This document shows positions 28,639-39,526 of a stretch of DNA of 64,000 nucleotides, one piece after another. Each line of letters begins with the position of its first letter. Positions within the stretch are counted from its first letter, which is position 1. The stretch covers positions 1 through 64,000 of the forward strand of contig CAMUZN010000001.1 of assembly GCA_947165235.1 (NCBI GenBank), in the 5' to 3' direction. The notes below the pieces were generated by a model. The model had not been told where the DNA came from. It saw only the letters and a list, made by a program, of their open reading frames with translations, and did not search any database. The position numbers were made by a program, and so were the translations under genes. This DNA is from an uncultured Mycoplasmataceae bacterium (lineage in GTDB: Bacteria; Bacillota_I; Bacilli_A; Mycoplasmatales; Mycoplasmoidaceae).

Positions 28639-30204
28639 ATGGTTAAAAACATAAAAATTCCATCACGAAACAAGGCAAAAACAATCGCTTTTTTTGTTGT
28701 TTGCTTTACTTGTTTTCTCTCATTATTCCTTCCCATAACAATGTTTTTTGTAAACAAAACATTTTTAATAGCAAAAAAACAACAACGTATAAAAACATTT
28801 GATGCTACACTTTTGAACCGATACTATTCCGGAAAATTTACGCTAAAATTTACCGAAAAAAATAATTGTGAATTAATTGAAACAAAAAATTTTAAAATTG
28901 ATTTAGTTAAAGCAAAAAAATTTAATATTAGTCCATCAATATTTAACCTTGGTACCGGACAATTCTATGAAAAAGGTGATTATTACACCATTCAAACAAT
29001 TGGTAAAAATGCCTTTAAAGATAATAAAAATATTGGTCAACACCTTATTATTCCACCACTAATTAAAAAAATTGGTGATTATGCCTTTGCCGGTACAAAA
29101 ATAAAAACAATATATATCAAAAATGCTATAGATTTTTTACCAATTAACGAAAATGTTTTTAACGGATGTAATATTGAAAAAATCATTACACGTAATGCAA
29201 TATATAAAAATGATCAAAATTGGAAAAAAATTTGTAAAAATGATAATATTATTTTTCGGCCTTATAAATTAAGTGATTACGAAAAATTTCTTTCATTGCG
29301 AACATTTACAATTGGAGCATTTGATCCTATAGACGAAAAAAATGGAGGCTTTGGTACGGGTTGGATTGTTGACAAAGTTGATCCTGAAAATACTGATGAT
29401 TATAAATATTGAATGGCAACAAACTTACATGTTTGCCAAGTATTAGATAATAACAAAAAAACACCTAAAGATACTAAAAATAATCACAATGCATTTTATG
29501 TATGCTCTTGCAAGGAAATTGGAGGACAAGAAATTGAAATAAATGACGAAATGAAATTGCAAAAAGCAGCAGACAAAAAAATACTTTCTTCCTCAAAATG
29601 ACAACAAGTGACAATTGAAACAAAAGATATGGATAAAATTTACAATTCAAAACAAGATTGTGATTTTTATGATGATTTGATTCGTAATCATGTTTTTACT
29701 GATTTTGGTCTTATAAAAATTGATTTTATGATCGATAAAAATAATAATGATCAAAAAACAAAAATCTTGTTAGCAAAATTAGATGCGATAAATAAATATT
29801 TATTACTTAATAATTCCCTTAATACCTACACACCAAATACAGCAAAAAAATCGACAAAATTTTATGGTGTAGGTTATCCAATCAAAATAAACAATGGTAT
29901 ATTTAATCACAATATACTAAACTATATTTTTCAAAAAGGTGAAATTATCGAGAGTTATAAAAATGAGGGTAAACATTGTGACTTTTATGTTGTTAAGGAG
30001 AATTTACCTAGCAAATGACTATTAACATTTGGCTCATCAGGAACGATGATTATTGACGAAAATTTTTGCACCATTGGTATCTATTGAGGAAGTACTGGTA
30101 ATGTAAAAAAATACACAAGTGATCCTTACCGTGGTGTTTTTATGTTCATCGATCGCTTTTATGCTAATGAGAATAATCTTATTGCGAAATTTATGGAAAT
30201 TTAA
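28639..30204 (+). CDS. DUF31-like serine protease, membrane-anchored paralogue
   Basis: A paralogue of the protease at 23500, aligned over most of its length: FDATLLNRYYSGKFTLKF, the BspA-like repeats (TIGKNAFKDNKNIG, IGDYAFAGTKI), GTGWIVDKV, catalytic His in TNLHVC, Asp in FTDFGLIKI and Ser in FGSSGTMII. It differs in three ways: the N-terminus is a long hydrophobic anchor without a lipobox Cys at the right place, the two inserted modules between His and Asp are absent, and it is 521 aa. TGA-Trp codons at 29410, 29599, 30016 and 30085. TATAAT ends 8 bases before the ATG, again a leaderless arrangement. The two copies flank uvrA. Confidence 0.82.
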
Positions 30205-30251
30205 TAAAATATATATGAATAGAACTATTCTCTTATTAACACATATTTGTA

Positions 30252-31973
30252 ATGAGTAATTTTCAAGTTTTTTGTCTTGGTGGGCAAAATGAAAAAGGGA
30301 AATATTGCCAAATCTTAAATATTAATGATGATATTTATGTTTTATCGTGTGGAATAATAACATTACCTAATATCATTTCAGGAATCCAAAAAAAAATTCC
30401 TAATTTCGAGTATTTACTTGAAAATAAAGAGAAAATCAAAGGAATTTTTATTGGTACTAGTGAATATAAGCAATTTGGGGGATTAGAATATCTTGTTGAA
30501 ATTTTACCAAATGTTCCTATTTATACTAGTCCAATTGGTAAAATATTGATTACTTCTTTTTTTAAAAACGATAGTTTAAACAAAAAAAATAGTAATTTTA
30601 CTCCTAACATTATTGCACTTGAACCATTTAAACCAATCATGATTGGTAAAGCAAATGTAACATCTTTCCGAACATATAACTATTTTTTATTTGGGATTGG
30701 TTTTATTTTTACTTTTGACCAAAAATCCGTGATCTATCTAGATAAATTTATCGTTCCAACAACAATGAATAATTTTTTTAACGATTTAGTTGTGGAAATC
30801 AATAAAATCACAAAAAATAATAATCATTTATTATTGACATCGGTTGGAAAAAACATTAATTATCCTAGTTTTGCCACACCTAATTATGGAATAAAAGAAT
30901 TCTTCGATAATATTTTTTCCAACGAAAAAAATCAAATAATTATTGCTCTTGATGCTAATAATCTTTATTACCTTATTGTTTTAGCCAAACTATGTACTAC
31001 CTATTCATTACCTTTTTGTTTTGCTGACCAAACAACTAACGATGTTTTTTTACACTTAACAAAAAATAAGTTAATTAATCTCCCTAGCTTACCATGAGTA
31101 GATTTACAACAAATTAAAAACTATAAACATTGTGTCATTATCATTGCCGCTTACCGACAAAAATTAATTCAAAAGTTAGAGAAGATAATCAATGGTGATA
31201 ATCAAGATATTCAATTCCATGATGATGACGCTTTTGTTTATGCTCTAAATGTTGAAAATGGTTTTGAAAAAATTGAAACAGATATTATTGATGAAATTAG
31301 TAAATTGCAAAAAGTTACAACTTATCGCTTACCAAAAGATATTATTGAGCTATCACAATGTCAAGAAGACCACAAATTTATTGTAAGTTTACTAAAACCA
31401 AAATATATTATTCCTATTAATGATTTGTATATGAACTTTGTAAAATACGAACAATTAGTTGTAACAGCAAAATTTAAACCAAACAATGTCTTAATTATTG
31501 ATAATGGTCAAATTGTTAATTTTTTCAATGACCAATTCGAAAAAATTCCGGTAAAAAAATCAAATATAAAGATTGCAGAACAAAATATTCGTAGTCAAGG
31601 TTATATCGATGTTCATGCTTCACATCTAATTGAATCACAACAAATGGCGAGTGATGGATGTGTTTTAATTAGTTTACTAATTGATCGCAAGACAAAAAAA
31701 ATAATTAGATTTAATTACAACCCTGTTGGTGTGATTAATTTGTTAAACGAAAAAAATAAACAAAAATTGCTAGAAATAAATACCATTTCAAATAATCGAA
31801 TGACCGAAATCCTTACTAAATTTGTCGATGAAAACAATCCTTTAACGAAAAAATTATTAGATGAATTTAAAAAGGAAATAATTAAACTTTACCAAAAAAA
31901 CTTTGGAAAAAAACCCCTAATCTTAATCACAATAATTTATAATAATTATATTATTCCGCAAGAAAAGATTTAA
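30252..31973 (+). CDS. RNase J-like protein with lost active site (RNase J2-like)
   Basis: 573 aa with the RNase J layout: beta-lactamase core beginning CLGGQNEKGKYCQ, beta-CASP domain, then a C-terminal domain (DVHASHLIES.QMASDGCVL). The SYLxxNxxKIKGIF lead-in to the metal site is conserved (FEYLLENKEKIKGIF), but where RNase J has HGHEDH the sequence reads GTSEYKQ, so the zinc ligands are gone. It is therefore probably a non-catalytic partner of an RNase J1 outside the window. One TGA-Trp at 31096. The next gene starts 3 bases on; the rnjB-spoIIIE order matches Bacillus. Confidence 0.8.
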
Positions 31974-31976
31974 TTC

Positions 31977-33878
31977 ATGAAAACAGTTAAAATTTCTCCT
32001 CTTTCTTTAAGTGATTTTAATGATAAGCAAAATAAGAACGAAAAAAGTGATAAAAATAATAAATTCACATCAAAAAAAGTTCTTTTATTATTGAAGGTTT
32101 TTGCTCTAGTTTTTTTTTGTTTTGTTGTTTGTCGTATTCCTTACCTAGGTTCATTTTTTGATAGTTTAATTGATTTATTTTTTGGTCCAATAAAGTATTG
32201 TTGCTATTTAACTATTTTTAGTTTGTGGTTAATTAATATCACCAAAAATATTCCTCTACAAAAAATAATAAAGAAAAAAAATATTGTTTTTTATTTCTTG
32301 GTTGTCTTTTTTCTTTGCTGTTTTTATACTTCAATTTGATCACTAGCAACTAAAAATGATCATGATTTCAAAGAGTCACTAATTGAATATTCAAAAAAAT
32401 GAATTGCTTACTTCCATGCTAATAAATATGAAATATTTTTTAATAATTCGGCAGCTGGAATTATCCCTTTGGTTTTTGTCTTAACAATCTTTTTATTCTT
32501 AAAAATTTTTACAATTATTTTACTTTTCATTCTTGCGACACTAATGATTTTAACGCTAATTAATGCCAACTATAAAAAATCAAAAATATGAATAAAGATA
32601 ATTAACACTCTAACTAAAAAGCTTGGAATGATGTTAAAAATTGAAACAATTGAAGAAATAAAAAAAAATAAAACCAATTTTAAATTCAAAAAAATTACAA
32701 AGAAAAAATTAAAAAAAAGCATTGAAAATTTATCGGTACCTTTTTTTGGTTTATTGCCGCAAAATAATATCGATAATTATCCTTTAAATCAAAATGAAGC
32801 TAATAATATTAAGAATAAAATTATTGCTTGTTTATTACATGAAAAAATTACTATTACAAATGCTCAAATACAAATATTTAGCAATTACACAGAATTAACT
32901 TTTACATGTAATAATGCTAAAATGGTAGCAAAAATTGTTAATAATGTTGACTCAATTTTTAATTCCATAAAAATTAATCATTTTAACTACGATGCTAAAG
33001 ATTCAACAATTTCTTTTCAATTTGCAAATAAATACCCAACAAAAAAAAGTTTGGCACTAATTGCTGGTAGTTTGAATAATCCCAAACCATTCGATATTGT
33101 CTGTTGCTATACACTAGATAATAAACCATTTGTTAAAAATTTATTAGAGACACCAAACACATTAGTTATTGGAAAGAAATTAAGTGGGGCAGTACCTTTT
33201 GTTATTTTGTATTGTTTAAACTTATGTTTAACTGTTCCGACAAAGGATTTAGAAATTTTCATTTTCGTTGATAACCCTCGTTTACTAAATGAATTGTCTT
33301 TTTCAACGACACATATTAAAAATAATATTTTTTCGAACTTTAACGAAATATTAGTCAAACTTAAAATGATGGTCGACGAATTGAAAAATCGCATGAATTT
33401 GTTTAAGCAAAGTAATGTTACTTCTTTAAGTTCTTACAATAAAATTGTCAATGTTAATGAAAAGAAATTAAAGACAATTTTTCTTGTTTTTAATGATTTA
33501 GATTTGATCATAAAGAATGAAAATGCTAATTTAATTTGACAAAGTTTATTTTTTATTTTAGAAAACGGAAAGAATTATGGTATTAATTGTTTAATTGCTG
33601 CCCAAACAATCTTTGAAATTCCAATTATGAACAAATTATTGAAATTGGTTGATAGTAAATTTATTTATACATTGAACAATGAATATGAAAGTATTCAATT
33701 ATTTAATGATAATAGATGTGTGCAATTATTTGGTACTGGTGATTGTTATTATTTTGATAAATCAATTTCACAAAAACGACCATTACATTTACAAACATGC
33801 TATATCACAAAGAATGAACTTGAATACGATTTAACCTTAATTAAAAATTTCTATTCATTAAAAGGTGATGATTTATAA
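31977..33878 (+). CDS. FtsK/SpoIIIE-like DNA translocase with degenerate ATPase motifs
   Basis: 633 aa read through TGA-Trp at 32337, 32400, 32589 and 33537. The N-terminus has about four membrane segments, followed by a Lys-rich linker and an FtsK-like motor: SVPFFGLLP, then an alpha domain, TPNTLVIG at the P-loop strand, VDELKN.MNLF..SNVTSLSSYN matching the FtsK EMxxRY..YN region, and VFNDLDLI for Walker B. The P-loop itself reads GKKLSGAVPF instead of GATGSGKS and the Walker B acid pair is altered, so ATP hydrolysis is doubtful. There is no gamma domain. Translationally coupled to the inactive RNase J gene upstream. Confidence 0.75.
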
Positions 33879-34098
33879 TAACAACTCATCTCTAATTTTA
33901 TAATTGATAAATAAAATATTAATTTATTCCACATTACTTTAGATTTATAACTTGTGTTCATGCTAGTCATTGTGATATAGTATAAGATATAATATAGTTT
34001 GAAAGTTCATTTTTTTAAACCTCCTTTCATAACTTTTTCCTTATTTGATTTTTTGATATGGAAAAAAATCCTGTGGTGAATGAGTAATACCAAGAGTT

Positions 34099-34677
34099 AT
34101 GGGTGCTACCTCTTGATTGCATCGATTAAAATTGATGTTACCAATAAAGATTGTTAGTATTAATAATAATTATTTTGATAAATTATTTGCTAAATATAAC
34201 AATGCTAAGGTTAAACTAAAACCTTATTTTAATAAAAGATTAGATAATTCGAGATTTTTTCGACCATATATTTGTTTAAATTATCAAAAAAAATTTAAAT
34301 CTATAAAATTGTTTCCCCTTTCAACATATAAGAAAAAGGATAATTTAGAAGCAAGTCATTTTAAATATATCATAATAGGTAAAACAATTGTGGCTAAAAT
34401 TGTTTTGAATTGTAGTTTGATTGTGCCGATGAATCAAACTACATTAATCAATTTATCAAAAATTTCATTAAAAAAATGCAAAAAACCGTATAAAGAAATA
34501 TTAATTAATTTGAAAAATGAATTGCAATTTTGTATTAAAAATTATAAGTTCATAGTTTGGGCAATAAAAAAATATAAAAATCTAAGTAACAAAGATAGAA
34601 ATAAGTATCGTATGCTTGATCAAACGATAAATTTAGAATTTAATCAACAATGAATAAATCGAAAGATACATCAATAA
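34099..34677 (+). CDS. ToxN/AbiQ-like endoribonuclease toxin (type III TA family)
   Basis: About 192 aa with the ToxN layout: IVSINNNYFDKLFAKYNNAK at the start, FFRPYICLNY, the FPLSTYKKKDN segment (family PLSSxKxK), KIVLNCSLIVPMNQTTLINL (family IN..MIPV), then YKEILINLKNELQFC and a C-terminal helix pair. ToxN proteins cleave RNA and are held by a repeat-containing RNA antitoxin. I see no tandem-repeat antitoxin in the 220 bases upstream (33879-34098), so this may be an orphan or use a different antitoxin. The start is set at ATG 34099; TGA codons at 34114 and 34651 are Trp. Family assignment rests on motif order only. Confidence 0.5.
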
Positions 34678-34753
34678 TGTTTTTTCAATATTTTATTCCC
34701 ACAAAATTAACTAATTAATTTGACAATGAGGAAATATAATAATTTTGAGTTCT

Positions 34754-34828
34754 AGGGGTGTAGTTCAACGGCAGAACTGTAGACTTCAAATCTACGTGTT
34801 GTGGGTTCAAATCCTGCCACCCCTGCCA
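34754..34828 (+). tRNA. trnW: tRNA-Trp (anticodon UCA, reads UGA)
   Basis: The acceptor AGGGGTG pairs with CACCCCT, T arm GTGGG..CCTGC, anticodon stem GTAGA/TCTAC with loop CTTCAAA, anticodon TCA; CCA is encoded. This is the tRNA that lets UGA be read as Trp. TATAAT at 34735-34740 is the likely -10. It stands apart from the tRNA cluster, between the toxin and ATPase genes. Confidence 0.95.
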
Positions 34829-34842
34829 TGTAAATAATTTAA

Positions 34843-36072
34843 ATGCTTATCGTATATATTGGTAAAAACGGTTCTGGAAAAACACATAAACTAAATGAGG
34901 AATGTAAAAATAAAAAAGAGAATGGAATTTTTGTACCATGTGCTTCTGAACTTTTAACTATGGTAAGGGGTGAGCAAAATTCAAATTTTCTTGGGACAAA
35001 TGGAAAAATAAATGCAACCTATCCTAACCCTATTTTTCGTTTGATCGAAATAGTATTAAAAAAGACGAAATCAAAAAATGATAATCTTGGAAAAAAATTA
35101 ATACGAATGGTAGACCAGTTAGAAGAAAACAAGAAGTGAATTACTGAAAAAATTAAAAACATTCTCTATGAAAAAAATGAAGATAATAATACTAATGATA
35201 AAGATAAAATTTATGAAAAATTTTGAGATGGACTAATAAAATCGTATATTGAGACTATAGGTTATGAAAAATTTAATAAAAAAGAGCCATATTTGTTTGA
35301 TATTTTGAGCAATAAGAATAAATTTTCACCTGAAAAATTTTCGCATGGACAACTTCATTTCAATATCATAAAAGCATGTGTAAAATTAATTAAAAAATAT
35401 AAATTAACTGAGTTATCATTGTTTCTTGATGAACCCGATAATTATTTAAATCCCGAATTAATCGATGAATTATTTAAATTGATGATGGAACTAGAAAAAT
35501 GTGGTGTAAATATATATTTATCTTCGCATAATCCATATTTTATTACTCTTCTACTTAATAGTAGTAATATCGATTGTAAAATATATGAAATGACTTGCGA
35601 CGACACACAAAAAAACAATGAAAAAAAATATAATTGTAGACAACTTAAAATAATTAGAGATAAATATATTCCCCCTTCATTGCTAATATACAAGGTTTAT
35701 AAAGTATATACTATAGATTTATTGGATTACTTTATTGGAGAAATTGAAGAAATTTGAGAAAATGAAAAACGTAAAATAAGATTTAGTGGTAGCGATGATG
35801 AAAAAATACCTAACGAATTTAAAAACATCAAAAAAGTTAAAGATTACTTTAAAGATGGTGAGAAAACAGATTATATTGAAAATGGGAAATATAAACATCA
35901 TACATTAATACACCTTATCAGAAATTATTATCATCATCCTAAAGATAGAAAAGATATGGTTGAAGATATGAATAAAAAATGGAAGAACAGCAAATGAAAT
36001 ATTGATGAATTACTTAAGCTCGCTATTGAAGACATAATAAATTTATTACCAAAAAAAGACGAAAACGACTAA
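34843..36072 (+). CDS. ABC/SMC-type AAA ATPase with HEPN-like C-terminal motif
   Basis: 409 aa in one frame through TGA-Trp at 35137, 35224, 35755, 35995 and elsewhere. Walker A GKNGSGKTHK near residue 7, Walker B LSLFLDEPDNYLNPELI, and an H-loop YLSSHNPYFI define an AAA_21/OLD-like ATPase of the kind found in phage-defence genes (Septu, Gabija, AbiL relatives). Near the C-terminus HTLIHLIRNYYHHPKD carries an R-x4-H type motif like HEPN ribonucleases. It begins 14 bases after tRNA-Trp. An in-frame sense stretch continues after the stop to 36180. Role inferred from context: defence or abortive infection. Confidence 0.65.
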
Positions 36073-36402
36073 CTATTTGAACAAAATAATAGAAAAAATA
36101 AATTTACTATAGAAAAAAAAGGAAAAAGAACACTAGTTTTAAAAAAAAATTGAAATAATGTTCTTTTACAAAATGACTAATAATGTGTAAATTTAAGAAA
36201 TCTTTTCATATTATTTAATCTTTTTATCTTTTTTTTCTTTGTCTGCATTAGTCAAATATTTTTCACATTTGATAACTGCTTAAAAAGGATCATCTAAAAG
36301 CGCAATAAAATAAATTGATTTTAAATGCAAAATTATAAAATGGATTCATTTATTTCGTTTTTAATTTAATAGTAAATTTATGAACTTGATAATAAAAATA
36401 TT
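36073..36402. other. Convergent intergenic region with in-frame extension of the ATPase gene
   Basis: After the ATPase TAA at 36070 the same frame stays open to 36180 (FTIEKKGKRTLVLKKNWNN is part of it), which suggests the ancestral gene was longer or a small remnant is present. The rest (36181-36402) holds no gene that I can see. Confidence 0.4.
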
Positions 36403-38112
36403 TTACTTTGTCAATTCAAAAATAACTTTATCAAGATTTTTTATCAATTCTTCTTTATTTTCTAGTAAAAATGACTTAATTTTTTCATAATTTACACCGA
36501 TTATTTCACCATTATTATCTATAATACAAAATCTATCATCCAACGAATCAGATTTATTTTTATTACCTGACTCTGACATAAGTTGATTGTTATAAATAGA
36601 ACAAATTAGTTTTTTTAATTCACTATTATCACCTATACAATCAAATTTATATTTTGAACCTTTTCTATTTTTGGGGATATATGGTTCCTTATCGAACAAC
36701 ATTTTTTTTGGAATAATATGATCGATATTTTTCTTACCACTATTGTTTTTACATTGATCATAAAAATCCAAATGCTTAGATAGAGAAAGGACTAATAATG
36801 GGAAAACACATTTGCTCTTTTCATTTATATGGGAGGTATCATCATTTATCCTATGTATTTTAATTTCAATTTCATCTAATTGACATTCGCCATCTTTATT
36901 TTTACATTTCGCCCATAATTTTTGAACTTGCTCTTTCCGTTCCCTCTCAGACATCTTCTGAAAATCAGTAATCTTTCTGCGCGAATCAGCATTTTTAAAT
37001 GAAAAATTTAATTCACAAATGTAAGATAAAATATATAGCAAGAAAAGAATAATAGGTGAGCGCTTACCATTCATATAGTCGTTAAATTTTTCTCTAATAG
37101 TTATCTCTTGTATAAATGTACTAAACACTCGTAATGAACGAGCTAGATGAATTGAAGCATATAAATTTTTCAAATTTTTATTACCGTCGCAACTAAACTT
37201 TTCGTCGTTATTGAAAGGAATTATTTCAAATCTCTGTATTGCTTGCTCAAATTGATTTTTAAAATCCTCTAAATTTTTACACTTTCCCTTATAGATATCG
37301 ACAAATTTTTCATATTTAACCCTGCCGCTAGAATTTTTACCTGTTAAAGCATTCATTAATATTTTTAAAAATAAATTAATTGAATCTTTACCATTTTTAT
37401 TTAAAATCGTTCAATATTTAATAAATGTTGATAGATCATCCTTGTAAATTCTTGTTAGCAAAAATGCTTTAATTTTATCAATATCATCAAGTTTAATTCC
37501 TTTTGAATTAATATCAATAAATAGTTCCTGCTCCGTTTTTTGATCCGTACATACAATTGCAAGAAAATATAGTTTCTTTAATAACTTATCAATAAAATTT
37601 TCCTTAAAATTATGATCTTTATCGTAAAAATAACACTTAAGTATCTCCAAGACATCATTCATATGTTTTTTATACTCATTTAAAAGCAAAGATTTTTTAG
37701 ATACTTCCTCATCCTCTAATATTTTGTTTAGTGAATAATATTTATCGTCAATTTTAATTTCAACTCAAAAATTTTTTTGATAGTGCAAATAATATAAAAT
37801 AAGAAAAAATGTTATTATACGTTGCTGACCATCAATAATCGGTTTACCATGATTTGTGGTGTGTGCTAAACCAAAATACAAAATTCCAATGAAATGTGAA
37901 TCATTATCGCCACATTTCCCGATATCATTAATTAGTTCAGTGATTTGCTCTTTATTTCATGTATATGGTCTTTGATAATCGCAACATATCAATCGTTTTA
38001 AATCATCTTTACAATTATCACAAAGAATATCATTAATTGTCATACCAAATGCACCATTATGATCAACATTATTTGAACGTAAAAATATAATTTTTGTATT
38101 TTCTATATTCAT
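36403..38112 (-). CDS. DUF262-DUF1524 nuclease (GmrSD/SspE-like)
   Basis: 569 aa once TGA is read as Trp (37411, 37765, 37957). The N-terminal DUF262 domain is clear: CDYQRPYTWNKEQITELI near residue 45 and the motif IIDGQQRIITF near residue 93. The C-terminal DUF1524 domain has the HNH-type NIDHIIPKKM followed by the Asn-rich end (NNQLMSESGNKNKSD). Such fusions are the type IV restriction enzyme GmrSD and the phosphorothioate-sensing SspE. It is the last gene of a three-gene operon: 3 bases separate it from the small gene upstream. A DNA-cleaving effector is the likely role; the substrate is inferred only. Confidence 0.85.
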
Positions 38113-38115
38113 AAA

Positions 38116-38337
38116 TTAATTAACGACCCTTCTATATTTTCGAAAAATGCACTTTTTTTCCGCTTTATTAAAACAAAGAGGGTTTCTTTTTTTAATTTCA
38201 CATAAAATTTTATTCAAATTAGAATCAATATTTCTATATCAATTTCTAACTTCTTTCTTCCGATGATTAAATTCAACCATAAGCTGTGGATCATCAATAT
38301 TTAGTGTAATTTGACAATCAGCTAGTGGTTTTCACAT
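38116..38337 (-). CDS. 73-aa basic protein between PAPS-reductase-like and DUF262 genes
   Basis: The ATG at 38337 comes 2 bases after the stop of the upstream gene, and its TAA ends 3 bases before the DUF262 gene start, so it is almost certainly translated as part of the operon. It contains two TGA-Trp codons (38332-38334 and within NWYRN), begins MWKPLADCQITLNIDDPQ and ends in a Lys/Arg-rich tail with several Cys. No family is recognised. Its fixed place between two functionally linked genes suggests an adaptor or inhibitor. Confidence 0.65.
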
Positions 38338-38339
38338 TT

Positions 38340-39320
38340 TTAATTTAATAAAAAATATGTAAACAATTCTTTGTTAGACTTATATAACAATTCGAAACGA
38401 TTCATTGGAATTATTTTTTCATTTTTTAATTTTTCTTCCAATGATAAACCAAAACCACAACAAATGCAACCTGAACGCAAATACCCTAATTCATAAATTT
38501 TACTTATTTCAATATTGTGAAGTCGAATGTATTCATTAATATCTTTTTGTGTAAAAAGTGATAACGGCTTACATACATCAGATTTATTGCTATGATATTG
38601 AATACATCCATATTTTATTCAAGCATTTTTTCGTAATTTCGACTCACTAATTGTTGTTCCAATAAAAACCGGTCGTTTATCTTTTTTTATTTTCCCTTTA
38701 ATATAATCACAACATTTATGACTTATTTCATAATCAACAAAATCTTTATCAAGAAAATGAATATATTTTAGTGGTAAGGTGCCATATTTATTACCATCCA
38801 ACCCAAAGATTGCTCGTATGTATTTCCGATGATTATGAGTATTACGAAGATGATGAATTTTTTGCGCAATCTGTTTTGAAATAATTGGATATCCATTCTC
38901 ATTAATAATTTGTTCAAATGATTTTAATGGAGGAAGAATCTCATATTCATTTTTAAACTTTTTAATAAATTTTAGTGTTTCCGGATGAAATATTTCACTT
39001 GCAATTAACAATTTTGAATGTGGTCAACCCATATCATCTTGTACTTTATGAACAAGATGACGCAAAACACAACTATCTTTACCACCGGAAAAAGAAATCA
39101 TTACTTCTTTGCTAGACAATTGCTGCAAAAATTCTATAATTTTACTTTTTGCCATTTGTATCTTATCATCAAGGGAATAATCTTTAAAATACTTACTTTT
39201 AACTCTTAAAACTAAGCCTTTGGTTTTTCAATATATTTCTGGTAATTTTACTTGATTCATCAAGTACATAACCCTAATTTTCTTTTCACTTGCTAGTTGA
39301 ACTTCATTAAGATCAATCAT
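38340..39320 (-). CDS. PAPS-reductase/DndC-like PP-loop protein
   Basis: 326 aa in one frame through TGA-Trp at 38619, 39024 and 39228. The PP-loop VMISFSGGKDSCVLRHLV (SGGKDS near residue 78) marks the adenine-nucleotide alpha-hydrolase fold; the C-terminal part has a Cys set C-x10-C-x34-C-I-C-C in the family context (CKPLSLFTQKDI, SGCICCGFG), which could bind an Fe-S cluster as in DndC. Mollicutes do not assimilate sulfate, so a DNA/RNA thio-modification or regulatory role (DndC, SspD, IbrA types) is more likely than metabolism. First gene of the operon with the 73-aa protein and the DUF262-DUF1524 nuclease. I start at ATG 39320; ATG 39155 is possible. Confidence 0.8.
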
Positions 39321-39526
39321 TAAAAAATAGGGGATCTTCTAGATGAAACTAGAAAATTTCCTTTCTTCTGTATAAAAAAACAGTCGAAAAGTTTTTAATA
39401 TACACATATATATGCATAAACAAATTTTCAGATTGTGTTATTTTCATTAATATTTCTACGAAATTTAAATTTAGCAAGATTATATTACAAAAAAATGTAG
39501 ACAAATATAATTAAATTGATAAAATC

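Noticed and set aside
34081-34116. GGGTGCTACC upstream of the ToxN-like gene, recalling the T-box GGTGGNACC
   Set aside because: It has a mismatch in the core, no specifier stem or terminator is visible, and it lies in the coding frame.
34720-34740. TTGACA and TATAAT before tRNA-Trp as a classical promoter pair
   Set aside because: The spacer is only 9 bases, too short for sigma-70; I keep only the -10.
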